Numbered from the stretch's first letter, positions 7,125 to 16,291 are shown. The stretch: 64,000 nt of DNA from Nocardiopsis dassonvillei_B (GCF_964273065.1 NZ_OZ186815.1:1612001-1676000), one strand, 5' to 3'. A program made the numbers and translations. The notes: generated by a model not told the origin, from the letters alone.

Positions 7125-8990
7125 ATGGGTAACACTTCATCCCCCTTCTCGTCGGTTCCGGACATGTTCGCATCCCGTGTCGCCGAGAGCGGCGACACCA
7201 CCGCGTTCACCTACCCCGTCCCCAACACCACCGGTGCTCCCGAGACCTGGGAGACCCTGACCTGGTCGCAGACCCGCGACCGGGTCCGCGACCTCGCCCT
7301 GGGCCTGCACTCCCTGGGGGTCACCCCCCAGGCGCGCTGCGCCATCGCCTCCTCCACCAGGATCGAGTGGATCCTGGCCGACCTGGCGATCCTCTGCGCG
7401 GGCGGCGCCTCCACCACCGTCTACCCGTCCTCCACCGCCGCCGACTCGGCGTACATCATCTCCGACTCCGGCAGCATGCTGGTCTTCGCCGAGAACGCCG
7501 AACAGGTCGCCAAGCTCGTCGGCCAGCGGGCCCGGATCCCCGGCGTCTCCAAGGTCGTCGTCTTCGACGGCGAGGGCGGCGAGGACGGCTGGGTCATCAC
7601 CCTGGACGAACTGGCCGCCACGGGCGCCGCCCTGCACGGTGAACAGCCCGACCTGTTCGACGACCTCGTCAAGTCCGTCGAACCCGACCACCTCGCCACC
7701 CTGATCTACACCTCCGGCAGCACCGGCCGCCCCAAGGGCGTCCGGCTCGACCACGCCAACTGGCTCTACGAGGCCAAGGCCCTGGAGGACCTGGACAGGG
7801 AACTGCGCGGTCAGGGCTGGGAACTGCTCGGCCCCGACGACGTCCAGTACCTGTGGCTGCCGCTGTCCCACGTGTTCGGCAAGCTCATGCAGGTCAACCA
7901 GTTGCAGATCGGGTTCGCCACGGCGGTGGACGGGCGGGTCGACAAGATCGTCGACAACCTCTCGGTCGTCCGGCCCACCTTCATGGCGGCCGCCCCCCGC
8001 ATCTTCGAGAAGGTGTACAACCGGGTCGTCATGCAGGCCAAGGAGGGCGGTGCCGCCAAGTACCGCATCTTCAGGTGGGCCGTGGGCGTGGGCGAGCGGG
8101 TGGCCCGGCTCAAGGAGGACGGCAAGGAGCCCACCGGCGCCCTGGCCGTCCAGCACAAGGTGGCCGACCGGCTCGTCTTCTCCAAGCTGCGCGCCCGCTT
8201 CGGCGACCGGCTGAAGTTCTTCATCTCCGGCAGCGCACCGCTGGCCCCCGAGATCGGCCGGTTCTTCTACGGCGCCGGAATCGTCATCCTGGAGGGCTAC
8301 GGGCTCACCGAGACCAGCGCCGGGTCCTTCCTCAACCGGCCCGGAGGCATCCGGTTCGGCACCGTGGGCATGCCGATGCCCGGCACCGAGGTGAAGATCG
8401 CCGAGGACGGCGAGATCCTGCTGCGCGGCGGCGGCGTCATGCGCGGCTACCACAACCTGTCGGGCGCCACCGAGGAGGTCATCGACCAGGACGGCTGGTT
8501 CGCCACCGGGGACATCGGCGTCCTGGAGGACGGCAGGCTCCGCATCACCGACCGCAAGAAGGAGCTCATCAAGACCGCCAACGGCAAGTACGTGGCGCCC
8601 CAGCACCTGGAGAGCCGGTTCAAGGCGCTGTGCCCCTACGCCAGCAACCTGGTGGTGCACGGCGACCGCCGCTCCTACTGCGTGGGCCTGGTCGCCCTGG
8701 ACCCCGAGGCCATCACGGCCTGGGCCCGCGAGAACGGCCTGGAGCACCTCGACTACGCCGGGCTCACCCGGGCGCCGGAGGTGCGCGCACTGGTCCAGGA
8801 GTCCGTCGACCGGCTCAACGCCGACCTGCCCCGGCACGAGACGGTCAAGAAGTTCGCGATCCTGCCCAACGACCTGACCGTGGAGGGCGGCGAGATCACC
8901 CCGAGCCTGAAGATGCGGCGCCGGGCGGTCGAAGCCAAATACCAGGGCATCCTGGACGGTATGTACGAGGACGACGTCCAGCGCCTCTGA
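7125..8990 (+). CDS. Long-chain fatty acid-CoA ligase (AMP-forming)
   Basis: A 621-aa ANL-superfamily enzyme of the bacterial ACSL/FAA type that activates a fatty acid to acyl-AMP and then to acyl-CoA. Motifs in order: the P-loop YTSGSTGRPKG near residue 195, LPLSHVFGK, the A5 motif EGYGLTETSAG, the gate region GTVGMPMPG, DGWFATGDIG and the linker and A8-A10 part TDRKKELIKTANGKYVAPQHLE. It ends normally. The divergent or convergent neighbours do not indicate a pathway, so it is probably housekeeping lipid metabolism. Confidence 0.93.
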   Translation: MGNTSSPFSSVPDMFASRVAESGDTTAFTYPVPNTTGAPETWETLTWSQTRDRVRDLALGLHSLGVTPQARCAIASSTRIEWILADLAILCAGGASTTVYPSSTAADSAYIISDSGSMLVFAENAEQVAKLVGQRARIPGVSKVVVFDGEGGEDGWVITLDELAATGAALHGEQPDLFDDLVKSVEPDHLATLIYTSGSTGRPKGVRLDHANWLYEAKALEDLDRELRGQGWELLGPDDVQYLWLPLSHVFGKLMQVNQLQIGFATAVDGRVDKIVDNLSVVRPTFMAAAPRIFEKVYNRVVMQAKEGGAAKYRIFRWAVGVGERVARLKEDGKEPTGALAVQHKVADRLVFSKLRARFGDRLKFFISGSAPLAPEIGRFFYGAGIVILEGYGLTETSAGSFLNRPGGIRFGTVGMPMPGTEVKIAEDGEILLRGGGVMRGYHNLSGATEEVIDQDGWFATGDIGVLEDGRLRITDRKKELIKTANGKYVAPQHLESRFKALCPYASNLVVHGDRRSYCVGLVALDPEAITAWARENGLEHLDYAGLTRAPEVRALVQESVDRLNADLPRHETVKKFAILPNDLTVEGGEITPSLKMRRRAVEAKYQGILDGMYEDDVQRL

Positions 8991-8996
8991 TCCGGG

Positions 8997-9647
8997 TCAG
9001 GACGCCGGCCGGTCCGGCCCCTCGCCCACCGGGAAGGGGCCGGGCCGCGGCGCGGGCGGGGCGTCCGCGGGCGGGGCGGCACCCGCGGGGGCGCTCCGCG
9101 GCACGCCCGGCAGGTCCCGGCGGACCATGCTGATCAGGTCCAGCAGGGCGTACTGGAGCACGAAGACGAAGGGCCAGGCGACCAGGAACGCCGTGGCGTC
9201 CAGGCGCAGCCCCACGGTGACCTCGTCCCCGGGCCGGGCCCGCGCCAGCGCGGTGTGCAGCGGCGCGTCCAGCAGCATCCCCACCCGCCAGGTCAGCAGG
9301 GTGCCGGCCACCGAGCCCAGGAACCCCGCCAGCAGGCACCACAGGCGCAGGTCGCGCGGGCGCCCGCGGGTCAGGGGGAACTGCACCATGTACACGGCGT
9401 AACCGCTGAGGAGCCCCGCCAGGGCGGTGATGAGGACGAAACTCCCCTCCCCCGCGAACAGGGCCTCGGTGGTGCCGGTGAAGACCTCCCCGTCGCCCAG
9501 CGCCGTGCCCCGTGCCCGGTCCGGTGCCAGAAGCCACCAGAGCGGGCCGAGCAGCGCCCCCGCCAGGGCCAGCGCCCCGAACACCAGGGCGCCCACGGCC
9601 ACCGGTCGCGGCCCGCGCGGTGCGTCCGCGCCCTTCCGGTCGTCCAT
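8997..9647 (-). CDS. Four-helix integral membrane protein (DUF2567-like)
   Basis: A 216-aa protein with about four hydrophobic helices, near residues 18-45, 75-97, 105-127 and 160-185, and a Pro/Ala-rich C-terminal tail. LLGPLWWLLAP at the first helix and the large extracytoplasmic loop resemble the actinobacterial DUF2567 family, though I could not check this. The start was taken as ATG 9647 (MDDRKGAD), because the longer frame overlaps the divergent DinB gene. It ends 7 bp from the acyl-CoA synthetase, convergent. Function unknown. Confidence 0.6.
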   Translation of the reverse strand: MDDRKGADAPRGPRPVAVGALVFGALALAGALLGPLWWLLAPDRARGTALGDGEVFTGTTEALFAGEGSFVLITALAGLLSGYAVYMVQFPLTRGRPRDLRLWCLLAGFLGSVAGTLLTWRVGMLLDAPLHTALARARPGDEVTVGLRLDATAFLVAWPFVFVLQYALLDLISMVRRDLPGVPRSAPAGAAPPADAPPAPRPGPFPVGEGPDRPAS

Positions 9648-9729
9648 CAGCGGCCTTCTCCTCGCCCCTCGTGCCCCCACCACGGAAAACCGGTGGCTCG
9701 GCGGCATGACCGGAACGGAGAATACCGGC

Positions 9730-10269
9730 ATGAGCGACAAGAACAGCACTCTGCACCTGCCCCTGACCGCCCGTGTCGACCCGCCGATGGCAGCCGACGA
9801 GCGCACCATGCTCACCTCCTGGCTGGACTGGCACCGCGCCACGGTCCACGCCAAGTGCGCGGGCCTGGACCCGTCCCTGTCCTCGGCCTCGCCGCTGCCG
9901 ACCTCACCGCTGATGACCGTGGGCGGTGTGGTCTGTCATCTGCGGTGGGTGGAGGCGTTCTGGTTCGAGAGCGTGATGCTGGACCAGCCGGACCTGGCCC
10001 CCTACAGCGAGGAGGATCCCGACGCCGAGTGGCGCCTGGGTTCAGAGGTCCCGCTGGGGACCCTGCTGGAGGAGTACGAGGCCCAGTGCGCGCGGTCGCG
10101 GGAGATCACCGCCAAACTCGAACTCGGGTCGTCCTCGCGCAGGGTCCTGCGGTCCCGGGGCCGCACCACCCTGCGCTGGGTCCTGCTCCACATGGTCGAG
10201 GAGACCGCCCGCCACAACGGGCACCTGGACCTCCTGCGCGAACTCGCCGACGGCACCACCGGGGAGTGA
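9730..10269 (+). CDS. DinB/DUF664-family protein, copy 1 of a tandem pair
   Basis: A 179-aa DinB-like four-helix protein. Members are metal-binding and, in actinobacteria, many are mycothiol-dependent transferases. Likely metal ligands are His in VVCHLRWVE and the two His of ARHNGHLDLL, and a further His lies in SWLDWHRATVHAKCAG. The start is ATG 9730, with GGAG 9 nt upstream. Another in-frame ATG lies at 9706. It is followed 65 bp later by a close paralogue. The last 72 coding nucleotides are identical in both, so the pair arose by recent duplication or is kept alike by gene conversion. In copy 1 the stretch before TTLRW (GSSSRRVLRSRGR) is basic, where copy 2 is acidic. Confidence 0.85.
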   Translation: MSDKNSTLHLPLTARVDPPMAADERTMLTSWLDWHRATVHAKCAGLDPSLSSASPLPTSPLMTVGGVVCHLRWVEAFWFESVMLDQPDLAPYSEEDPDAEWRLGSEVPLGTLLEEYEAQCARSREITAKLELGSSSRRVLRSRGRTTLRWVLLHMVEETARHNGHLDLLRELADGTTGE

Positions 10270-10334
10270 GCACGGGACGCGGAGGAACGGAAAACGACGT
10301 GGAGAGCGTCGGTCCGGACCGACATGATGGGGAC

Positions 10335-10865
10335 ATGACGGAACACACCCTCCCGGCCGCACCCGACCGCATCGACCCGCCGATGGACGCCGACGAGCGC
10401 ACCATGCTCACCACCTGGCTGGACTGGCACCGCGCCACGGTCCACGCCAAGTGCGCGGGTATCACCGCCGCGCACGCGACGGCCACCCCGCTGCCCACGT
10501 CACCGCTGATGAGCGTGGGCGCGATCGTGTCCCACCTGCGCTGGGTGGAGCACGCCTGGTTCGAATGGATCCTGCTGGGACTGCCCGAGCAAGGGTACGC
10601 CACCCCGGAGGACCCGGACGCCGAGTGGCGGCGCGGCAACGAGGTGCCGCTGGGGGTGCTGCTGGAGGAGTACGAGCAGCAGTGCGAGCGCTCCCGGGAG
10701 ATCACCGCGGAGCTGGAGCTGGACACCGAGGCCCTGCACCGGCGCGAGGGCGAGGAGGCCACGACGCTGCGCTGGGTACTGGTCCACATGATCGAGGAGA
10801 CCGCCCGCCACAACGGGCACCTGGACCTCCTGCGCGAACTCGCCGACGGCACCACCGGGGAGTAG
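10335..10865 (+). CDS. DinB/DUF664-family protein, copy 2 of a tandem pair
   Basis: A 176-aa paralogue of the preceding gene with the same layout: DADERTMLTTWLDWHRATVHAKCAG, the metal-site His in IVSHLRWVEHAWFE, PDAEWRRGNEVPLG, and the C-terminal ARHNGHLDLLRELADG. It starts at ATG 10335 and ends just before a 17-bp perfect palindromic hairpin. As with copy 1, the family suggests a thiol (mycothiol)-dependent transferase or a small stress protein. The substrate is unknown. The two genes very likely form one transcript. Confidence 0.87.
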   Translation: MTEHTLPAAPDRIDPPMDADERTMLTTWLDWHRATVHAKCAGITAAHATATPLPTSPLMSVGAIVSHLRWVEHAWFEWILLGLPEQGYATPEDPDAEWRRGNEVPLGVLLEEYEQQCERSREITAELELDTEALHRREGEEATTLRWVLVHMIEETARHNGHLDLLRELADGTTGE

Positions 10866-10883
10866 GGGACCGGCGGGACGACG

Positions 10884-10921
10884 GACGGGGCCCGCCGCGC
10901 GATCGCGCGGCGGGCCCCGTC
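10884..10921. terminator. Bidirectional hairpin between DinB and padR
   Basis: Perfect 17-bp arms (10884-10900 and 10905-10921) around GATC sit between two convergent genes. There is no U-run, as is common for terminators in such GC-rich DNA. Confidence 0.65.
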
Positions 10922-10951
10922 GTGTCCCCTCCCGGAGCCGGTCCGGGGGTG

Positions 10952-11773
10952 TCAGTCCCGGTCGTGGTCGGCGGCCGACCCGTCCCCGGGCGCGGTCTCG
11001 TCCTCGGCGAGGATGCGGTACAGGCCGCGCTTGCCCTCGGCCAGCAGCCGCTTGGCGCGTTCCACCTGGTCGGGCGTCCCGGCCTGGGCCACCTGGAAGG
11101 CGGCGGCACCGAGCTGGGCCGCCAGTGCACCGATCTCCTCGTAGCGGGAGCGGTCGTCGGAGTAGGCGTCGGCGGCGGCCTCCCACGGCGGGGTCAGGTC
11201 GGCGCCGTGCTCCTCGAGGTGGTCGATGCCCTCCTCGGTGAGCTTGTAGGGGCGGCGGCGCCCCTCGCCCTGCTGCTGGGCGATGAGCCCCTCGTCCTCC
11301 AGCTGCTGGAGCATCGGGTAGATGGAGCCGGGGCTGGGGCGCCAGGCCCCGCCACTGCGCTCACGGCCCTCCCGGATGATCTCGTAGCCGCTGCGGGGCT
11401 CCTCGGCCAGCAGCATCAGGATGCCGGTGCGGACGTCGCCGCGCCGGGCCCGGGGGCCGCCGCGCCGGTGCCCCCCGGGGCCCGCGCCGTGTCCCGGGCC
11501 GAACCCGCCGAAGGGCCCGAAGGGGCCGAAATGACCGGGTCCCCAGCCACCGGGCCCGCCCGGGGGCATGGGCGGCACGGGGGGTTCGGGCGGTACCGGA
11601 CCGAAGCCGGCGCGGGGACCGCCGCCGTGGTGTTCGCCGCGGCGGCGTCCGCCCCCGCGGCGCCCCTCGGAGAAGTGGCGCCGGCGGTCGGAGCGCGCCC
11701 CGCCGAAGCGGCGCGGGCGGTCGGCGCGGTCGTCGTTCCAGTCCCAGGGGCCGGGAAGTGCCATGGCGGTCAT
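10952..11773 (-). CDS. PadR-family transcriptional regulator with long disordered N-terminus
   Basis: A 273-aa repressor-type protein. Residues 1-105 are low complexity, rich in Gly, Pro, His and Arg, and without predicted fold. Residues about 108-185 are the PadR winged helix: RTGILMLLAEEPRSGYEII, SPGSIYPMLQQLEDEGLI, then the wing GRRRPYKLTEEG. The C-terminal helices (to 273) probably dimerise. It starts at ATG 11773 with GGAGAACACC just before. The palindrome AGATATATCT lies upstream, suggesting autoregulation. The signal and targets are unknown, though the convergent DinB pair is a possible target. Confidence 0.88.
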   Translation of the reverse strand: MTAMALPGPWDWNDDRADRPRRFGGARSDRRRHFSEGRRGGGRRRGEHHGGGPRAGFGPVPPEPPVPPMPPGGPGGWGPGHFGPFGPFGGFGPGHGAGPGGHRRGGPRARRGDVRTGILMLLAEEPRSGYEIIREGRERSGGAWRPSPGSIYPMLQQLEDEGLIAQQQGEGRRRPYKLTEEGIDHLEEHGADLTPPWEAAADAYSDDRSRYEEIGALAAQLGAAAFQVAQAGTPDQVERAKRLLAEGKRGLYRILAEDETAPGDGSAADHDRD

Positions 11774-11830
11774 GGTGTTCTCCTTCGAGTGGATACAGAG
11801 CGACTGTCATGCTCTTTTCTGATAGCTCAA

Positions 11831-11840
11831 AGATATATCT
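11831..11840. promoter_or_regulatory. AT-rich palindrome, likely PadR operator
   Basis: AGATATATCT is a perfect 10-bp palindrome in an otherwise GC-rich genome, 58-67 bp before the padR start. PadR proteins commonly bind AT-rich dyads over their own promoter. Confidence 0.45.
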
Positions 11841-11869
11841 CTAACTTCGGACTGACAAGTCCGGGCACG

Positions 11870-11904
11870 AAAAATCCCCGTGTGCCGGGCCACGGCACAC
11901 GGGG
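11870..11904 (-). terminator. Rho-independent terminator of dnaE
   Basis: A perfect 12-bp stem ccccgtgtgccg/cggcacacgggg with a 5-nt loop lies 17 bp after the dnaE stop. On the minus strand it is followed by ATTTTT. Confidence 0.88.
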
Positions 11905-11921
11905 ACGGGGTCGCACCGCGG

Positions 11922-14900
11922 TCAGTAGTCGACCGCGTACGCCCCCAGCAGGCTCTTCATCTCACCGTTGAACTCCGGGGAGATCCGCACCGAGTAGCGG
12001 TCCACCGCGAAGACCTTGGAGCGCACCGGGTTGTCCACCCGGATCCGCACCGGGGTCTCCCCCTTGTGGGAGCTCAGCACCTGGCGCAGCTCCTCCACCA
12101 GCTCGGGGGTGAGCCGTTTCTCGTCCACGGTGAGCAGCACCGGGGGCTCGCCCTCGGTGATGTGCGAGATGTCCAGGATGGACATCTCCGAGGCGAACAT
12201 CGACCAGGTGCCGTCCCGGTCGTTGAGGCGGCCCTTGACCGTCACCGCGGTGTCCTCGACGAGGGCGTCCACGTACAGCGGGAACGTCTTGGGGAAGAAC
12301 AGCACCTCCATCGAGGCGTCCAGGTCCTCCACGGTGGCGATCGCCCACTGGTTGCCCGCCTTGTTCACCCGCTTCTCCACCTTGGAGATCAGCCCGGCGA
12401 TGCGCAGCTCGTTGCGTTCGCGGCTCATCTCCCCGGCGACGATCTGGGCGATGGAGGTGTCGCGCGAGCGGGCCAGCACCCGCTCGGCCCCGGCCAGCGG
12501 GTGGCTGGACACGTACAGGCCGAGCATCTCGCGCTCGAAGGCCAGCTTGGTCTTGCGGTCCCACTCCTCGTCGCCCCACTGGATGTTGAGGCCGATGGGG
12601 GTGGAGTCGCCGTCGGGGTCCGCGCCGCCGAACAGGTCGAACTGGCCGTGGGCCTCCTGCTTCTTGGAGCTGATCATGCCGTCGACGGCGGTCTCGTGGT
12701 GGCGGTACAGCTCGCGGCGGGGCTGCCCCAGGGAGTCGAAGGCGCCGGCCTTGATGAGGGACTCGATGACGCGCTTGTTGCAGGCGGCCAGCTCGATCTT
12801 GGACAGGAAGTCCGTGAAGGACGTGAACTCGCCCTTCTCCGTACGGGTCTTGATGATCGAGTTGACCACGTTGGCGCCCACGTTGCGCACCGCGCCCATG
12901 CCGAAGCGGATGTCCTTGCCCACCGGGGTGAAGCGCAGACCGGACTCGTTGACGTCGGGCGGCAGCACCTTGATGCCCTGGGCGCGGCACTCGGCCAGGT
13001 AGACCGCCATCTTGTCCTTGTCGTCGCTGACCGAGGTCAGCAGCGCGGCCATGTACGCGGCGGGGTGGTTGGCCTTGAGGTAGGCGGTCCAGTAGGAGAC
13101 CAGGGCGTAGCCCGCGGCGTGCGACTTGTTGAACGCGTAGCCGGCGAACGGCAGCATGACGTCCCACAGCGCCTGCACGGCCTCCCGGGAGAAGCCGCGC
13201 TCCATGGCTCCGGGGAAGAACTTGGCCTCCTCCGCCTCCAGGGCCTCCTTCTTCTTCTTGCCCATCGCGCGGCGCATCAGGTCGGCGCCGCCCAGCGTGT
13301 AGCCGGCCAGCTGCTGGGCGATGGCCATGATCTGCTCCTGGTACACGAGCAGGTGGAAGGTCTCCCCCAGGATCGGCTCCAGGACGTCCTTGAGCTCGGG
13401 GTGGATGGGGGTGACCTCCTGGCGGCCGTTCGACCGGTCGGCGTAGTCGTTGTGGGCGTTGGCCGCCATCGGACCGGGCCGGTACAGGGACAGCACGGCC
13501 GCGATGTCGCCGAACTTCTTCGGCTCCATCCGCTTGAGGAGGTTGCGCATGGCGCCGCCGTCCAGCTGGAAGACGCCCAGGGTGTCGCCGCGGGAGAGCA
13601 GCTGGTAGGTCTTCTTGTCGTCCAGGGGGAGCTTCGCGAGGTCGATGTCGAGGCCCTCGGCCTCCTTGATGGACTTGACCGCGTCGTCCATGATCGTGAG
13701 GTTGCGCAGGCCCAGGAAGTCCATCTTGAGCAGCCCCATGTCCTCGCACTGGGGATAGGGGAAGCCGGTGATGATGGCCCCGTCGGCGTCGCGCATGTGC
13801 AGCGGGATGACGTCGAGCAGGGGCTCCTTGGACAGGATGACTCCGGCCGCGTGCACACCGGTGCCGCGGGTCAGGCCCTCGATACCGCGTGCGGTCTCCA
13901 TGACCTTGGCGACCTGCGGGTCGTTGTCGACCAGGTTGCGCAGCTCGGTGGTCTCGCTGTAGCGCTCGTGCTCGGGATTGAACACCGCGTCGAGCGGGAT
14001 CTCCTTGCCGCCCACGGCCGCGGGGAAGGCCTTGGTGATCTGGTCGCCCACGGAGTAGGGCATGCCCAGGATGCGGGTGGAGTCCTTGACCGCGGCCTTG
14101 GCCTTGATGGTGCCGAAGGTGAGGATCTGCGCGACGCGTTCGGCGCCGTACAGGCGGGTGACGTACTCGATCATCTCGCCGCGGCGGCGCTCGTCGAAGT
14201 CGAGGTCGATATCGGGCATGGACACGCGCTCGGGGTTGAGGAACCGCTCGAACAGCAGGCCGTGCTCCAGCGGGTCCAGGTCGGTGATGCCCAGGACGTA
14301 GGCGATCATCGAACCGGCCGCGGAACCGCGGCCGGGGCCCAGGGCGATGCCCTCCTTGCGGGCGTACTGGCAGATGTCGGAGACCACCAGGAAGTAGGCC
14401 GGGAAGCCCATCTCGTTGATGATGCCGAGCTCGAAGTCGACGCGGCGGCGCACCTCGTCGGTCACGCCGTCCGGGTAACGCGTCTTGAGGAGGCGCTCGA
14501 CCTCCTTGGCCAGCCAGGAGGCCTGGGTCTCGCCCTCGGGGACGGGGAACTCGGGCATGAGGTCGCGGTGGGCGAAGACCTCGTCGTAGGCGCCCGGGTC
14601 GATCCGCTCGGCGATGAGGAGGGTGTTCCTGCAGCCCTCCTGCCATTCGTCGAAGGTGAGCAGGCCGCGCATCTCCTCCGCGGTCTTGAGGTAGTAGCCG
14701 GAGCCGTTGAACCGGAACCGGGTGGGGTCGTCCAGGTTCTTGCCCACGCCCACGGCGAGGAGGGCGTCGTGGGCGTCGGCCTGCGACTCGTAGACGTAGT
14801 GGGAGTCGTTGGTGACCAGCGGCGGGATCCCGAGCTCCCGGCCGACCTTGAGGAGGCCGTCGCGGACCTCCTTCTCGATGGGCACGCCGTGGTCCATGAG

Positions 14901-15485
14901 CTCCAGGAAGACGTTCTCCCTGCCGAAGATGTCCTGGAGCCCGGCGGCGTACTCGATGGCCTCCTTCTCCTGGCCCAGCCGCAGGCGGGTCTGCACGCCG
15001 CCGGAGGGGCAGCCGGTGGAGACGATGATGCCCTCGCTGTTCTCCGACATCAGCTCCAGGTCCATGCGGGGCTTGGTGTAGTACCCCTCGAAGGACGCGA
15101 GCGAGGACATCTTGAACAGGTTGCGCAGGCCGGTCGCGTTGCGCGCCAGCATCGTCATGTGGAGGAACCGGCCGCCGCCGGAGATGTCCTTTGCGCCTTC
15201 CGCTGCGGCGTCGTCCGAGCCGCTCGCCCGCCCCCAGAACACGCGTTTCTTGTGGAAGCGGGACTCCGGCGCCACGTAGGCCTCGATGCCGATGATCGGC
15301 TTGACCCCGGTGCCCTTGGACTGCTGGTAGAACTCGTACGCCCCGAACATGTTGCCGTGGTCGGTCATCGCCACGGCGGGCATGTTCAGTCTGGCCGCCT
15401 CCTTGAAGAGGGGCTTGAGCTTGGCCGCACCGTCGAGCATGGAGTACTCGGTGTGGACATGCAGGTGGGCGAAGGAGTCTGCCAT
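11922..15485 (-). CDS. dnaE: DNA polymerase III alpha subunit DnaE (DnaE1)
   Basis: The replicative C-family polymerase, 1187 aa. The N-terminal PHP domain begins FAHLHVHTEYSMLDG and has TDHGNMFG. The active site has GRGSAAGSMIAYVLGITDLDP and the metal-binding aspartates in PDIDLDFDERRR near residues 423-432. The HhH region has LKANHPAAYMAALL, and the C-terminal OB fold begins near VTVKGRLNDRDG. PHP histidines are present, so proofreading activity is possible. The length matches actinobacterial DnaE1 rather than the imuB-linked DnaE2. It starts at ATG 15485. A TAGGCT box at 15532-15537 (minus strand) may be its -10. Confidence 0.97.
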   Translation of the reverse strand: MADSFAHLHVHTEYSMLDGAAKLKPLFKEAARLNMPAVAMTDHGNMFGAYEFYQQSKGTGVKPIIGIEAYVAPESRFHKKRVFWGRASGSDDAAAEGAKDISGGGRFLHMTMLARNATGLRNLFKMSSLASFEGYYTKPRMDLELMSENSEGIIVSTGCPSGGVQTRLRLGQEKEAIEYAAGLQDIFGRENVFLELMDHGVPIEKEVRDGLLKVGRELGIPPLVTNDSHYVYESQADAHDALLAVGVGKNLDDPTRFRFNGSGYYLKTAEEMRGLLTFDEWQEGCRNTLLIAERIDPGAYDEVFAHRDLMPEFPVPEGETQASWLAKEVERLLKTRYPDGVTDEVRRRVDFELGIINEMGFPAYFLVVSDICQYARKEGIALGPGRGSAAGSMIAYVLGITDLDPLEHGLLFERFLNPERVSMPDIDLDFDERRRGEMIEYVTRLYGAERVAQILTFGTIKAKAAVKDSTRILGMPYSVGDQITKAFPAAVGGKEIPLDAVFNPEHERYSETTELRNLVDNDPQVAKVMETARGIEGLTRGTGVHAAGVILSKEPLLDVIPLHMRDADGAIITGFPYPQCEDMGLLKMDFLGLRNLTIMDDAVKSIKEAEGLDIDLAKLPLDDKKTYQLLSRGDTLGVFQLDGGAMRNLLKRMEPKKFGDIAAVLSLYRPGPMAANAHNDYADRSNGRQEVTPIHPELKDVLEPILGETFHLLVYQEQIMAIAQQLAGYTLGGADLMRRAMGKKKKEALEAEEAKFFPGAMERGFSREAVQALWDVMLPFAGYAFNKSHAAGYALVSYWTAYLKANHPAAYMAALLTSVSDDKDKMAVYLAECRAQGIKVLPPDVNESGLRFTPVGKDIRFGMGAVRNVGANVVNSIIKTRTEKGEFTSFTDFLSKIELAACNKRVIESLIKAGAFDSLGQPRRELYRHHETAVDGMISSKKQEAHGQFDLFGGADPDGDSTPIGLNIQWGDEEWDRKTKLAFEREMLGLYVSSHPLAGAERVLARSRDTSIAQIVAGEMSRERNELRIAGLISKVEKRVNKAGNQWAIATVEDLDASMEVLFFPKTFPLYVDALVEDTAVTVKGRLNDRDGTWSMFASEMSILDISHITEGEPPVLLTVDEKRLTPELVEELRQVLSSHKGETPVRIRVDNPVRSKVFAVDRYSVRISPEFNGEMKSLLGAYAVDY

Positions 15486-15637
15486 GGGCGGAGTGCTCCC
15501 CTGTGGGTGGACGGACGGGTGGTGTCTCCCGAGCCTACGCTTTTCCCACGACGTTCGCGGCGCCCGCGCCGGGGTCGGTGGGGAACAGGACCGGGTCCCG
15601 CCTCGGAGGACACGGGACCCGGAATGACGGCGATGGG

Positions 15638-15871
15638 CTAGATCACCATGTCGTTCTCACGGACGTAGTGGCGAACGAAGGCCTCGACCTCCGCCCTCGT
15701 GAAGCGGAGGGCCTCCAGGCCGGGGCTCTTGGAGTCCCGCAGAGCCACCAGGTCGGGCGTCTGCGCGACGAGGACACAGGACTCCTCGTCGCCGTTCTCG
15801 TCGCTGTTGCCACCGCAGGGCTTCACCCACGGGGTCCCGCTCAAGTCGATGCGGTACAGGTCGTCGGTCAT
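15638..15871 (-). CDS. DUF397 protein, distal copy
   Basis: A 77-aa DUF397 protein. The core VALRDSKSPGLEALRFTRAEV is typical, with W and C-G positions in TPWVKPCGG. The insert DENGDEES is acidic. It starts at ATG 15871 with GGAGGAGTGCGC upstream. A terminator-like hairpin (16012-16045) separates it from the Xre/DUF397 pair, so it probably has its own promoter. DUF397 proteins act with neighbouring Xre regulators (WhiJ-like) in development of actinomycetes. The molecular role is unsettled. Confidence 0.85.
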   Translation of the reverse strand: MTDDLYRIDLSGTPWVKPCGGNSDENGDEESCVLVAQTPDLVALRDSKSPGLEALRFTRAEVEAFVRHYVRENDMVI

Positions 15872-16011
15872 GCGCACTCCTCCTGAGGTGCTCCGGGCCA
15901 GGGCTGCCGCAACGCCGGGCCCCGAACAGGTCACCGTGGGGGTCCGGACTCGCGACTGATACAGCGATGCCCGTGCCCGGAGCGCTCGACACCGGTCGGG
16001 CGCTCACAACA

Positions 16012-16045
16012 AAAGCCCTGTGACCACAGGCGATCACAGGGCTTC
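16012..16045 (-). terminator. Rho-independent terminator of the xre-DUF397 operon
   Basis: A perfect 11-bp stem aagccctgtga/tcacagggctt with a 10-nt loop. On the minus strand it runs into TTTTGTTG. It lies about 50 bp after the DUF397 stop at 16094. Confidence 0.82.
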
Positions 16046-16093
16046 CCATCATCTCGCCCTCCTGCTCACAGGGCATCTGTGGCCGGGACGGAG

Positions 16094-16291
16094 TCAGTCG
16101 CGCACGGTCGCGGTGAGGAAGGTGCCCCACTCCTCCTGGCGGAAGGACAGGTGACCCAGCCCGGGGTTCCTGGAATCCCTCAGGTGCATGTGGAGGTGGT
16201 CTCCGGCCACCTCCACACAGTTGCCGCCTTGGCTGCCGCTGTAGGAGGACTTCCGCCACCGGAGGTGATTCGTGTTGCGCATCTCAGTCAT
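16094..16291 (-). CDS. DUF397 protein, coupled to xre
   Basis: A 65-aa DUF397 protein with the canonical N-terminal LRWRKSSYSGSQGGNCVEVA and the C-terminal LRDSRNPGLGHLSF. Its ATG overlaps the TGA of the upstream xre gene (ATGA at 16288-16291), so the two are translationally coupled and probably made in a fixed ratio. Known xre/DUF397 pairs of the WhiJ type act together, with the small protein thought to modulate the DNA-binding partner. Confidence 0.9.
   Translation of the reverse strand: MTEMRNTNHLRWRKSSYSGSQGGNCVEVAGDHLHMHLRDSRNPGLGHLSFRQEEWGTFLTATVRD

Noticed and set aside
10120..10170. Double frameshift in DinB copy 1 like the GNAT case
   Set aside because: The basic stretch has the same length as in copy 2, and no other frame gives family-like sequence, so divergence is the simpler reading.
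11880..15641. 1253-codon open frame antisense to dnaE
   Set aside because: Typical antisense frame in GC-rich coding DNA. Composition is Val/Gly/Leu/His-rich with no motif, while dnaE on the other strand is unmistakable.
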